A stretch of 37,252 nt of DNA from Octadecabacter sp. (GTDB taxonomy: Bacteria; Pseudomonadota; Alphaproteobacteria; Rhodobacterales; Rhodobacteraceae). Of this stretch, positions 18,669-27,774 are shown piece by piece. Position numbers and translations under genes: made by a program. Every line of letters begins with the position of its first letter. The first letter of the stretch is position 1. The notes under the pieces were generated by a model. It saw nothing but the letters and a program-made list of their open reading frames with translations, was not told the origin of the DNA and made no database searches. The stretch is taken from positions 1 to 37,252 of the forward strand of contig JABBAI010000002.1 of the NCBI GenBank assembly GCA_018608045.1, in the 5' to 3' direction.

Positions 18669-20702
18669 TTAAGCTTCAAGTTTGCGAAGGTCCGCGACGC
18701 TTAGGCAGATTGTGCGGATGCGGTGCAGCAGGTTCAACCGATTACGGCGCAAAACTTCGCTGTCGGCATTGATCTGCACAGTCTCGAAAAACGCATCAAT
18801 CGGGGCACGCAGATCAGCCATGGCGGACATGGCCGTGGCAAAATCCTCAGCCGCCATGGCAGGCGCGATGTTGGCGTCAGCTGCGTCGAGGGCCTTGAAA
18901 AGCGCCTTTTCAGTGTCGTCCTCAGCAAATTTGATGTCCGCGCCATAGGAATACTCAACCCCGTCTTTGTCTTCCGCTTGGGACAGGATGTTGTTGGCAC
19001 GTTTAAACCCTTGAATGAGGTTGCCCCCGTCGTCGGTTTTCAGAAACGCGGCGAGCGCTTTGGCACGGTTCACCAGCAGCAACAGATCGTCATTGCCGGG
19101 CATGGCAAGCGAGGCGTCGATGACATCGTGGGAAATGCCCTCGTCCTTGAGGAAGACTTTGAGGCGGTCGTGGAAGAAAGAGAGGAGGTCTTCGCCTTTG
19201 ATCAAAGTCGACAACTTCAAGGTGAGGTCATTCTCCAACACCAACCGAATGACCCCCAACGCAGCGCGGCGCAGGGCAAACGGGTCCTTCGATCCCGTCG
19301 GCTTTTCATCAATCGCCCAGAACCCCGTCAGCTTGTCGATCTTTTCGGCCAAAGCCACGGCAACGGACACGGGCGCTGTTGGCACATCATCGGATGGCCC
19401 AAGCGGGGAGTAGTGGTCTTGCGCGGCGTTCGCCACGGCATCAGACAGGCCCGCATGGCCCGCGTAATAATGGCCCATCAATCCCTGAAGTTCGGGGAAC
19501 TCGTAGACCATTTCGGAACTCAGATCAGCCTTGGCGAACCGCGCGGCGGCCTCTGCCTCATCCGGATCGGCGTCGACAAGCGGCGCGATTTCGCGCGACA
19601 ATGCAGCCATGCGATCCACCAATTCCGCGACCGTGCCCAGCTTGTTGTGGAACGTCACATTCTTGAGCGCATCGAGCCAGTCTTGCCCGCCAGCTTTCGC
19701 GATCCGCAGATCGTTTTCCCAAAAGAATTTCGCGTCCGACAAACGGGCAAACAACACTTTCTGGTTGCCCGCCAAAATGGTCGCGCCTTGGTCGGCAGTT
19801 TCGCGGTTGGCAACGGTCACAAAGCGCACGACTTGGCCGGATTTATCACGCACGGAAAAGAACTTTTGATGCTCTCGCATCGATGCCGTCAACACCTCGG
19901 GCGGAAGCGACAGGAAGTCGTCCGCAATCGTGCCCATCAGCGGAACGGGCCATTCCACAAGGCCCGCAACTTCCGCCAGCAATCCCTTGTCTTCGACCAA
20001 TTCCAGCCCCGCGGCAAAGGCCTGATTTGACGCCTCGGACCAGATCAGATCCGAGCGTTCATCAGCGCGCAAAATGACTTTGGCGCGCTTTAACTTCGCC
20101 TCATAATTCACGAAAGACGTTACAGAAAATACATCTGGCGCCATAAAGCGGTGACCGCGCGTTGTGTCACTGGATGTGATCCCTTCGACCGACACGGGAA
20201 CAACCTGCGCACCCGCCTCGTCGCTGAGAATGCAGATGATTGAATGCAGTGGGCGCACCCATTTCAGTGTGCCCATTCCCCATCGCATAGACTTCGGCCA
20301 TGGGAAGTTTTTGATCGTTGCCTCAAGCACTTCGGTGATAACATCAGCCGCCTTGCGGCCCGGCTTCTCGATCACCGCAAAATAGACTTCGCCCTTGCCC
20401 GTGTCACGCGCTTCGAGGCTGTCGCGCGACACACCTGCGCCGCGACAAAACCCTTCAATCGCGCCGTCGGGTGCCCCTACTTTAGGGCCCTTGCGTTCTT
20501 CGCTGGTGTCAGGGGATTCAGCGGCCAAACCTTCAACAGACAAAGCCAAGCGGCGCGGTGTCGAAAACGCGCCCGCACCTGCGTAGGTCAGGCCAGAGTC
20601 GATCAATCCATCGGTGATCAGCTTCTTCAAGTCGGCTGCGGCTTTCGCCTGCATCCGTGCAGGAATTTCTTCGGAGAACAGTTCAATCAGAAGATCAGGC
20701 AT
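18669..20702 (-). CDS. glyS: Glycyl-tRNA synthetase, beta subunit
   Basis: The 677-residue beta subunit of the tetrameric alpha2beta2 glycyl-tRNA synthetase provides tRNA binding. The N-terminus [20 protein letters not shown] is strongly diagnostic. Family segments follow: FSTPRRLALSVEGLA, ALRRAALGVIRLVLENDL, and a C-terminal anticodon-binding-like region (FFETVQINADSEVLRRNRLN, LLHRI). The length is slightly below the usual 690. The ATG overlaps the stop codon of the upstream DUF6446 gene by one base (TAATG), and ppdK follows about 70 bp downstream. Confidence 0.97.
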   Translation of the reverse strand: MPDLLIELFSEEIPARMQAKAAADLKKLITDGLIDSGLTYAGAGAFSTPRRLALSVEGLAAESPDTSEERKGPKVGAPDGAIEGFCRGAGVSRDSLEARDTGKGEVYFAVIEKPGRKAADVITEVLEATIKNFPWPKSMRWGMGTLKWVRPLHSIICILSDEAGAQVVPVSVEGITSSDTTRGHRFMAPDVFSVTSFVNYEAKLKRAKVILRADERSDLIWSEASNQAFAAGLELVEDKGLLAEVAGLVEWPVPLMGTIADDFLSLPPEVLTASMREHQKFFSVRDKSGQVVRFVTVANRETADQGATILAGNQKVLFARLSDAKFFWENDLRIAKAGGQDWLDALKNVTFHNKLGTVAELVDRMAALSREIAPLVDADPDEAEAAARFAKADLSSEMVYEFPELQGLMGHYYAGHAGLSDAVANAAQDHYSPLGPSDDVPTAPVSVAVALAEKIDKLTGFWAIDEKPTGSKDPFALRRAALGVIRLVLENDLTLKLSTLIKGEDLLSFFHDRLKVFLKDEGISHDVIDASLAMPGNDDLLLLVNRAKALAAFLKTDDGGNLIQGFKRANNILSQAEDKDGVEYSYGADIKFAEDDTEKALFKALDAADANIAPAMAAEDFATAMSAMADLRAPIDAFFETVQINADSEVLRRNRLNLLHRIRTICLSVADLRKLEA

Positions 20703-21250
20703 TAGAAATCCTCGGGAAGTTCAGGGCAGCCGTCTGGTGTGTTGTCACCAGCAAAGACAGCGACGCCGCAAGGGTTCAGTTGGTGCCACACAAAGCCGCG
20801 ACCGTCTGGCAGAAAGGCCACGACGCGGTCGACACCGTAGGAGATGTTTTCCTCGCTCATGAAAGCGATTGCGGTACCATCTTCGAGGGCGGCCCCGACC
20901 TCTTGAGCATTGAAGCATTCAAACCACGACGGCGCGTTTAGCGGGATCGGATCATCCATGATGACGTAGGTTTCCGATAGCGTGGCCTGGCTGGATGGCG
21001 TGTCAAAACAGGCGCGGAACGAAATGGCACCTGACAGGCGAACTCCGTCTTTGACAGTGTCGATTGCCTTTACATTTTCCAACAAAATCGCCTCGGATTC
21101 ATTGGTTGAAACGTTGATTAACTGGATTTCTCCAATCTGGTTGCCGGTAAGCTCGGCGTAGCCTGCGTATTGCAGCTGATAAAACATCACAGCACCGCCA
21201 ATTATGGCAGTGCCCAAGATCAAAACGATCCAAGCGCGTGTCGCGTTCAT
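20702..21250 (-). CDS. Membrane-anchored protein between glyQ and glyS, DUF6446-like
   Basis: This 182-residue protein has a single N-terminal transmembrane helix ([20 protein letters not shown]) and a periplasmic-looking remainder with several cysteines ([29 protein letters not shown]). I recall a DUF6446 family at this position in Rhodobacteraceae; function unknown. ATG 21250 overlaps the glyQ stop by four bases (ATGA), and its own stop overlaps the glyS start by one. It is thus translated between the two synthetase subunits. The 14-residue longer frame from 21292 lies inside glyQ and is rejected. Confidence 0.82.
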   Translation of the reverse strand: MNATRAWIVLILGTAIIGGAVMFYQLQYAGYAELTGNQIGEIQLINVSTNESEAILLENVKAIDTVKDGVRLSGAISFRACFDTPSSQATLSETYVIMDDPIPLNAPSWFECFNAQEVGAALEDGTAIAFMSEENISYGVDRVVAFLPDGRGFVWHQLNPCGVAVFAGDNTPDGCPELPEDF

Positions 21251-22164
21251 GTTGCACCCCCGGCCGCAGTTTGCACGAAAGCATCCGCGCACAGTTTGGA
21301 CAGCGTGCGGACGCGGCCAATATAGGCTTGGCGTTCGGTGACAGAAATCACGCCGCGCGCATCCAGAAGGTTGAACAGGTGGCTGGCTTTGATCGCTTGA
21401 TCATACGCTGGCTGCGCCATGACGATCTTATGTCCGGTTTTGGGATCAATATGATCGTGGGACAGAATGGCCGCACATTCCTTTTCCGCATCTTCAAAAT
21501 GCTTCAGCAAAATGCCCGTATCGGCGATGTCGAAATTGAACCGCGAATATTCCTGTTCGGCCTGCTTGAACACATCACCATAGCTCAGCGGGATGGGCGC
21601 GTCTGGATCATTGTAGGGCATGTCCATCACGTGATCGACGCCAAGAACATACATTGCCAAGCGTTCGAGGCCATAAGTCAGCTCACCCGACACGGGATAG
21701 CAATCATGCCCACCAACTTGTTGAAAATAAGTGAATTGTGACACTTCCATGCCATCACACCAGACTTCCCAGCCAAGACCCCATGCACCCAATGTCGGGC
21801 TTTCCCAGTCGTCTTCGACAAAGCGGATGTCGTGTAAATCCATATCGACACCAATGGCGCGCAATGATCCGAGGTATAAATCCTGCAAATTTGGCGGGCT
21901 CGGTTTTATCAGCACCTGATACTGATAGTAATGTTGCAAGCGATTTGGGTTTTCGCCGTATCGTCCATCTGTGGGGCGGCGTGACGGCTGCACATAGGCC
22001 GCGGCCCAAGGCACATTCCCCAAAGACCGCAATGTCGTGGCGGGGTGAAACGTACCCGCCCCCACTTCGAGGTCGTAGGGCTGCATGATCGCACACCCGT
22101 GCTTGGCCCAATACGCCTGAAGGCGCAGGATAATTTCCTGAAAACTGCGCGGTGTATCGGCCAT
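21247..22164 (-). CDS. glyQ: Glycyl-tRNA synthetase, alpha subunit
   Basis: The 305-residue alpha subunit carries the class II catalytic core for glycine activation. Diagnostic segments are [60 protein letters not shown] and [15 protein letters not shown]. The length is typical. A G-rich ribosome site (GGGGG) sits about six bases before ATG 22164. It heads the glyQ, DUF6446, glyS, ppdK run and is divergent from the pseudoprotease gene. Confidence 0.98.
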   Translation of the reverse strand: MADTPRSFQEIILRLQAYWAKHGCAIMQPYDLEVGAGTFHPATTLRSLGNVPWAAAYVQPSRRPTDGRYGENPNRLQHYYQYQVLIKPSPPNLQDLYLGSLRAIGVDMDLHDIRFVEDDWESPTLGAWGLGWEVWCDGMEVSQFTYFQQVGGHDCYPVSGELTYGLERLAMYVLGVDHVMDMPYNDPDAPIPLSYGDVFKQAEQEYSRFNFDIADTGILLKHFEDAEKECAAILSHDHIDPKTGHKIVMAQPAYDQAIKASHLFNLLDARGVISVTERQAYIGRVRTLSKLCADAFVQTAAGGAT

Positions 22165-22387
22165 GCCGGACCCCCAAATCTGCCCAAATTTCTGCTTGTC
22201 GCTTGCATAGGCGGCACAGCCGCGAGGGTCAATGTGCCCAAACAGACGCAGGGACGCCGATTAATGCCTATTTTCCCCGCAATTCGCACCACTTTGCACG
22301 TGCGCTTCGAGCTGTGAGTGATAAATTTCGCCAAAGCGCGTTTGTGGGACAGGCGCATAGCAGATTCTTCGGGGACGATATTCAAAC

Positions 22388-24145
22388 ATGTTTCGTATTT
22401 TTTCAGCACTTGTGATCTGTGTTTTTGCGGCCATGCCCGCATGGGCACAACAAAGCGTTTGGGTCCAAGTCGAGGCCCAACGCACTCTGACCGGTGCACA
22501 AAACGCCGCCCGTGGCTATGCATCCGCAGGGATTAATAACATTACAGGGTTTGCTTTGCCCGGCGGATGGTACGGCATTGCGATCGGGCCTTTCGTGCCA
22601 GTGGATGCAGAGCGTGAACTGCGGCGTCTGCGCGGCGAAGGCCTGATCCCGTCCGACAGCTACGTCGTTGATGGCGGACGGTTCCGCACACAATTCTGGC
22701 CCGTCGGCGTCACCGCGCCAACAGACCCGATTGTTGTTGAAACGCCGAGCGTGGACACCCCTGTGGCAGCCGTTGATCCGGTGGTGGTCCCCGAACCCGA
22801 CCCGATCCAAATCCCCGATGAAACCGTGCGCGAAGCCCAAGTAAGCGAACAGGCCCTTGATCGCGATGAAAAGCGGCTTTTGCAGATCGCACTGCAATGG
22901 GCTGGCGTCTATGAGGGCGCGATTGATGGGCTTTATGGCAATGGCACACGTCGATCCATGTCGGCTTGGCAGACAAACAACAACCACGAAGTGACGGGTG
23001 TTCTGACCACATCACAGCGGGCCGAACTACTTGGAAAGTACAATGCGATCCTTGATGGCATGGGCTTGCAACTGGTGCGCGACGATGCGTCCGGCATTAA
23101 AATTCAAATCCCCACAGGCGTCGTGGAATTTGCGGAATATGAACCCCCTTTCGCACGCTTCGACGCGTCTGGCGATATCGCCGCCCAAGTCCTGCTGATT
23201 TCGCAACCGGGTGACCAGACACGCATGTTTGGTCTTTATGAGATCCTGCAAACGCTGGCGATCATTCCACCAACAGGGGAACGCGCACGTCGCGACCGTA
23301 GCTTTACGATTGAGGGTTTGGATGACGACATTCATTCCTACACGTCTGTCGTTCTCGAAAACGGCGAAATCAAAGGGTTCACCCTCGTTTGGCCTGCGGC
23401 TGATGATGATCGCCGCCGCCGCGTGCTGTCGGAAATGCAGGCGAGCTTTGCGACCATTGAAGGGGTTCTTGACCCCGCTATTGCGCGCCCCGATGAGGAT
23501 CAGGCCATTGATCTGATTGCGGGCCTTGCTGTGCGCAAACCAATTCGCGACCGGTCTGGCTTTTATATCAACGGGTCTGGCGAAGTTCTGACGACGGTTG
23601 AAGCGGTAGGGGAATGTACATCCATCACGCTCGGGCTCGATCACGAAGCGACCGTTGTTTACCAAGATGATGCCTTGGGTTTGGTTGTGCTGCGCCCGCA
23701 GACGTCCCTTGCCCCGCCCGCCGTTGCGGAGTTCCAAACAGGCGTTCCGCGCTTGAACAGTGAAGTCGCGGTGGCAGGGTTTCCCTATGGCAACGTGCTG
23801 ACGACCCCTGCCCTAACGTTTGGCAAACTGGCGGACATTCGCGGCCTGAACGGGGAAGACGAAGTGAAACGGTTGTCGATTTTTGCACAGCCCGGTGATG
23901 CGGGTGGCCCTGTCTATGACACCGGTGGTGCGGTGCTGGGCATGTTGCTGCCCAAGGCGCAGACAAACGGACAGTCCTTACCTCCCGAAGTTTCGTTTTC
24001 CGTAGACGCGGACCAGATCGTAGCCTCCTTGCAAACGGCTGGTCTTGGCGTGCAAACCACTGAATCTGTGGCTTATATGACGCCAGAGCTGCTGACGCTA
24101 ATGGCCGCTGACATGACCGTTTTGGTCAGCTGCTGGAACGACTAA
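22388..24145 (+). CDS. Secreted SPOR/peptidoglycan-binding protein with an inactive trypsin-like domain
   Basis: The 585-residue precursor has a signal peptide (cleavage likely after AWA, residue 20). A SPOR-like repeat (about 23-105) is followed by a proline- and valine-rich linker, a PG-binding domain (about 155-220, with GLYGNGTRRSMSAWQ), a middle region, and a trypsin-fold domain (about 388-550). The protease landmarks survive without their catalytic residues: LTTVEAV has Glu405 where HxV histidine belongs, GLVVL has Gly431 where Asp is usual, and GDAGGP has Ala505 in place of serine. It is thus probably a non-hydrolytic periplasmic scaffold bound to the wall. It is divergent from glyQ and convergent with the TPP gene. 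Confidence 0.85.
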   Translation: MFRIFSALVICVFAAMPAWAQQSVWVQVEAQRTLTGAQNAARGYASAGINNITGFALPGGWYGIAIGPFVPVDAERELRRLRGEGLIPSDSYVVDGGRFRTQFWPVGVTAPTDPIVVETPSVDTPVAAVDPVVVPEPDPIQIPDETVREAQVSEQALDRDEKRLLQIALQWAGVYEGAIDGLYGNGTRRSMSAWQTNNNHEVTGVLTTSQRAELLGKYNAILDGMGLQLVRDDASGIKIQIPTGVVEFAEYEPPFARFDASGDIAAQVLLISQPGDQTRMFGLYEILQTLAIIPPTGERARRDRSFTIEGLDDDIHSYTSVVLENGEIKGFTLVWPAADDDRRRRVLSEMQASFATIEGVLDPAIARPDEDQAIDLIAGLAVRKPIRDRSGFYINGSGEVLTTVEAVGECTSITLGLDHEATVVYQDDALGLVVLRPQTSLAPPAVAEFQTGVPRLNSEVAVAGFPYGNVLTTPALTFGKLADIRGLNGEDEVKRLSIFAQPGDAGGPVYDTGGAVLGMLLPKAQTNGQSLPPEVSFSVDADQIVASLQTAGLGVQTTESVAYMTPELLTLMAADMTVLVSCWND

Positions 24146-25764
24146 GCCACTAAATCAGGCGTCAGGCGGATCACCGTCGGCACATCTGCCTCAAATGCGG
24201 CGGCCAGTGCAGGTGCGATATCGGCAAGGGTTTCGGGCTGAACCGCATGCGCCCCGAACGCTTTGGCCAGCGCGAGAAAATCGGGATTGCGCTGGATCAC
24301 AGCATTGGGGGCGATTTGTGCGCTCACCATTGAATCCTCAATCGCGCCCAGCTTGCCGTTGTCCCAGATGATGATTGGCAAAGACACCCCAAGTTCGACT
24401 GCGGTAGCGAGTTCCGCAATCGTGTACTGGATGCCGTAATCCCCGTGGATGCAGACCGTCGGCAAACCACGCCGCGCCACCGCCCCGCCAATGGATGCGG
24501 GCAGCGCGTAGCCCAGCGTTCCAAAACCGGACGGGTGGTGCCAGTGGTTCGGATGCGGCATGTCCCAGCATTCCTTGGACGCATAAGCAAACTGGGTCAT
24601 GTCAGAATAGATCATTGCGTCATCGGGCATTGCGGCGCGCAGGGCGTCCATGACGGGCAACACATTCGGGAATTCGGCGTTAACCTCAGCGCGCCAGCGT
24701 TTGCGCGCCTGTGCCACATCATCTGCCCGCCAGTCAGATTTAATCGGCTGACAATGTGGATGCGCCAACAGGTCTTTGATGAAATGCGCTGCATCCGCTT
24801 TGATCGCAAGGCTTGCACCCACGGGGGTGGTCAGGGCCTCATCGCTGGTGTTCACGACGATCAACGCGCCGTCGCTGTGGCCCAAATGATCGCGCCAGAT
24901 ATCCACCTCGGCCAGTTGCGTGCCGATGGCGATTACGACATCCGCTTGGGCAATCACATCCGCGCTTTCGGGGCGGGTCATGAAGGGGCCGAAGTGCAAA
25001 TCATACTCCTGCGGGACAATCCCGCGCCCTGCAAAGGTGCAGAACGTGGCGGGCGTGAACCGATCCAGCAGCACATCAATCTGGCGTTTGCCAAGCGTTG
25101 GGTCAACCTGCGTCAGCGCTGTCGCCCCCCCGCCGAAAATGAACATCGGCTTTTTAGCGGTGCTCAGACGGGCCAGCACTTTCGCGATATCTGCATCATC
25201 AGGAAAGCCCACATGCCCTCGCGCACTCGCTTCGGGCGCGGCGGTTGCTTGCGCACCCAAGACTTCAATTGGGACATGCACGGCTTTAGGGCGCGGATCG
25301 CCGCGGGCGAAATCCTGTAACGCGCGGTCCACAAGCCCGTAAGCCGTTTGCGCATCGCGGGCGGTTTCGGACCAGTCACAGACCGTGCGCGCCGCCCCTT
25401 CTTGGTCTTTCATCTGGTGCAACTGGCCTTTGCGCTGGACCACATTGTCCAAACACGAACACAGCGCCAGCACCGACACGTTATCCGAATAGGCCTGCCC
25501 CAACGGGGTCAGCGCATTCAACATCCCCGGACCCGTGATCAAGTAACACACGCCAAACCCGCCCGTCGCACGGGCATACCCATCGGCCATAAACCCCGCG
25601 CCCTGTTCGTGACGCGCGAGGACATGGGTGATCCCGGCTTCTTCAATACCGCGATACATTTCCTGATTGTGCACACCCGGAATGCCGAAAATCACATCAA
25701 CACCGCGATGCTTGAGCATATGGGAGATTTGCGCGCCTAAGGGCCGCGATGGGGTTCGTTTCAT
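24142..25764 (-). CDS. Thiamine pyrophosphate-dependent enzyme, AruI-like 2-oxoacid decarboxylase
   Basis: The 540-residue protein has the three-domain acetolactate synthase fold. DVIFGIPGVHNQEMYRGIEE, ARHEQGAGFMADGYARATGG (catalytic Glu) and CYLITGPGM are in the N-terminal PYR domain. GDYGIQYTIAELATAVELG through WDN is the TPP/Mg2+ loop in the C-terminal PP domain. The N-terminus resembles AruI, 5-guanidino-2-oxopentanoate decarboxylase of arginine transamination, more than IlvB. The start at 25764 has GGAGAG five bases upstream; a TTG four codons earlier contains that site and is rejected. The ATG overlaps the trkH stop by one base. Substrate assignment is tentative. Confidence 0.82.
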   Translation of the reverse strand: MKRTPSRPLGAQISHMLKHRGVDVIFGIPGVHNQEMYRGIEEAGITHVLARHEQGAGFMADGYARATGGFGVCYLITGPGMLNALTPLGQAYSDNVSVLALCSCLDNVVQRKGQLHQMKDQEGAARTVCDWSETARDAQTAYGLVDRALQDFARGDPRPKAVHVPIEVLGAQATAAPEASARGHVGFPDDADIAKVLARLSTAKKPMFIFGGGATALTQVDPTLGKRQIDVLLDRFTPATFCTFAGRGIVPQEYDLHFGPFMTRPESADVIAQADVVIAIGTQLAEVDIWRDHLGHSDGALIVVNTSDEALTTPVGASLAIKADAAHFIKDLLAHPHCQPIKSDWRADDVAQARKRWRAEVNAEFPNVLPVMDALRAAMPDDAMIYSDMTQFAYASKECWDMPHPNHWHHPSGFGTLGYALPASIGGAVARRGLPTVCIHGDYGIQYTIAELATAVELGVSLPIIIWDNGKLGAIEDSMVSAQIAPNAVIQRNPDFLALAKAFGAHAVQPETLADIAPALAAAFEADVPTVIRLTPDLVA

Positions 25765-27215
25765 TATGCTCTCCAAAAATGCCAGCTGATGATCGTAAAG
25801 ACGGCCATAATTTCAAGGCGGCCCACCAACATCGCCATGGCCAAAATCCATTTTGCGGCATCGTTCAAACCGGCATAATTTCCGGCTGGTCCGATTTCGT
25901 TGCCAAGGCCGGGACCGACATTCGCCAGTGCCGCCGCCGCCCCCGATATAGATGTGATGAAGTCCAAACCTGTCAGCGCCAACAACACGCCGACCACGCC
26001 AATCGCCACCATAAACGCCACAAAGAAGGCCATGACCGAATTCAAGATGTCATCTCCAACGGGCCGTCCCTGATAGCGGGGCGTAAAGACGCCATGGGGT
26101 GAATGGATGCGCCGGATTTGCGCTTTGATGGACGCAAACAAAAGCTGGTAGCGGAAAATCTTAACGCTACAGGCGGTCGATCCCGCACAGCCGCCAATGA
26201 GGCCGATAAAGAAGAACATCGTGACCGCGAATGGCCCCCACTGCATATAATCAGCGCTGGCATATCCCGTCCCCGTGAGGATCGACACGACGTTAAACAA
26301 CGCCTCCCGAAAGCCGAGTTCGGAAAAGCCGTGAAACGTCTGCCACAGCCACAGCGTCATCACAAAAACGAGCGAAAAAATAACGAAGAAAAATGTGCGG
26401 ATTTGGCTGTCGGCCCAAAGCGGCTTGGCCCCGCCCCCCGAAATCAACTGGACGTAGCGCACAAACGGCAACGCCGCGAGGATCATAAAGATACTGCCAA
26501 CATAATGCGGCCCCGCCCCGAATGCCCCGAAAGAGCTGTCGTAATTGGCAAATCCGCCCGTCGCGACCGTGGTCATGGCATGAGTGATGGAATCAAACGC
26601 ATTCAGCCCGGCGATCGAATAACTAAGTGCGCACAGCAGCGTAATCGCGACATAGATCACCGAAATTCGGCTAGAAATTTCAGCCGCCCGAGGAAGAATT
26701 TTTCCCATCGTATCAAAGGCTTCGGATTGGAAAATCTGCATACCACCAACCCGCAATTCGGGCAGAAAAACCATCGCGACAACGATAATACCGATACCGC
26801 CAAGCCACTGCATGATTGAACGCCATAGCTTTAGTCCTTCGGGAAGGTTTTCGATCCCTACGATGACGGTCGCGCCTGTCGTGGTAAGGCCGGACATGGC
26901 CTCAAAGAACGCATCAGTGAAATTCAATTCCGCATCGCCCAGCAGAAACGGCAGCGATCCAAACAGCGGCAGCGCCAACCAAACAAGTGTCGTCAAAAGG
27001 AATGTCTGGCGAATGCTCAGCCCTTGGGACACGCCGTTTTGACACGCCAACGCGACCAAGCCACCCACGAGAATGGTGATGACTGCACTTTCAAGGAACA
27101 CAGGCCAATGCCCATTGCCCGCGTTGAAATCCGCAAGCAAAGGCGCAAACATAGTGACCCCGAGGGCCGCGACCAAAAGGCCGATTACATATCCTACGGG
27201 GCGCACGTCTAACAT
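25764..27215 (-). CDS. trkH: Trk-type potassium uptake protein TrkH
   Basis: This 483-residue inner-membrane protein has about ten hydrophobic segments and four selectivity-filter-like loops. The pore loops are recognisable as FFEAMSGLTTTGATVI, AMTTVATGGFANYDS, SILTGTGYASADY and ALANVGPGLGNEIGP. It would carry potassium together with TrkA-type regulators that are elsewhere. The longest frame opens at TTG 27251, but ATG 27215 (MLDVRPVGYVIGLLV) gives the normal family length; neither has a good ribosome site. The stop codon overlaps the start of the TPP enzyme by one base, so the two are translationally coupled despite unrelated functions. Confidence 0.93.
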   Translation of the reverse strand: MLDVRPVGYVIGLLVAALGVTMFAPLLADFNAGNGHWPVFLESAVITILVGGLVALACQNGVSQGLSIRQTFLLTTLVWLALPLFGSLPFLLGDAELNFTDAFFEAMSGLTTTGATVIVGIENLPEGLKLWRSIMQWLGGIGIIVVAMVFLPELRVGGMQIFQSEAFDTMGKILPRAAEISSRISVIYVAITLLCALSYSIAGLNAFDSITHAMTTVATGGFANYDSSFGAFGAGPHYVGSIFMILAALPFVRYVQLISGGGAKPLWADSQIRTFFFVIFSLVFVMTLWLWQTFHGFSELGFREALFNVVSILTGTGYASADYMQWGPFAVTMFFFIGLIGGCAGSTACSVKIFRYQLLFASIKAQIRRIHSPHGVFTPRYQGRPVGDDILNSVMAFFVAFMVAIGVVGVLLALTGLDFITSISGAAAALANVGPGLGNEIGPAGNYAGLNDAAKWILAMAMLVGRLEIMAVFTIISWHFWRA

Positions 27216-27265
27216 GGCATAACGGTTGGCTTGAGTGACCGGATTAGTCAAGCACAGCGCAGGTT

Positions 27266-27703
27266 TTAGGCCTCAATCATGTCCACGCGGGTGGCGTGAC
27301 GACCACCTTCAAATTCGGCCGACAGAAACGCATCGACGATATCCAGCATCAGACCTTCGCCCAACACCCGAACCCCCATCGACAGCATGTTGGCGTCATT
27401 GTGCGCGCGGATCATGCTGGCGGAAAACGTGTCAGAACACACACCGCAGCGGATACCTTGGACTTTGTTGGCGGCCATCATGATGCCCTGCCCCGTCCCG
27501 CACAAAATAATCCCAAAGCGGCAATCGCCTGATGCAACATGCTGTGCTGCGGCCTGCCCATGGATCGGGTAATGCGTGCTTTCGGGTGTTGTGGGGCCAA
27601 TGTCGACGACCTCCCAACCTTTGGCCTCAATGTGGGCGGCGATTGTTTGGCGCGTTTCGATTGCGGCATGGTCGCTGGACAGAACGATGCGTTTGTTGGT
27701 CAT
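27266..27703 (-). CDS. rpiB: Ribose-5-phosphate isomerase B
   Basis: The 145-residue enzyme of the LacA/RpiB family interconverts ribose-5-phosphate and ribulose-5-phosphate. The N-terminal RIVLSSDHAAIETRQTI, the catalytic loop ILCGTGQGIMMAANKVQGIR with Cys68 and the RAHNDANMLSMGVRVLG segment are diagnostic. The start at ATG 27703 has AAGGGG a few bases upstream; an ATG five codons earlier lacks one. The gene lies downstream of folE2 and upstream of trkH in the same orientation. Confidence 0.95.
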   Translation of the reverse strand: MTNKRIVLSSDHAAIETRQTIAAHIEAKGWEVVDIGPTTPESTHYPIHGQAAAQHVASGDCRFGIILCGTGQGIMMAANKVQGIRCGVCSDTFSASMIRAHNDANMLSMGVRVLGEGLMLDIVDAFLSAEFEGGRHATRVDMIEA

Positions 27704-27774
27704 TGTGATCCCCTTCACGGTGTTGAAGGTCTTGGATCAGGTGCAGAAGATCACGTCAACCAATCCGCGCCGCA

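Noticed and set aside
18723-20030. Plus-strand open frame of 435 codons opposite glyS
   Set aside because: It is fully antisense to a secure glyS; composition is that of a reverse-frame shadow.
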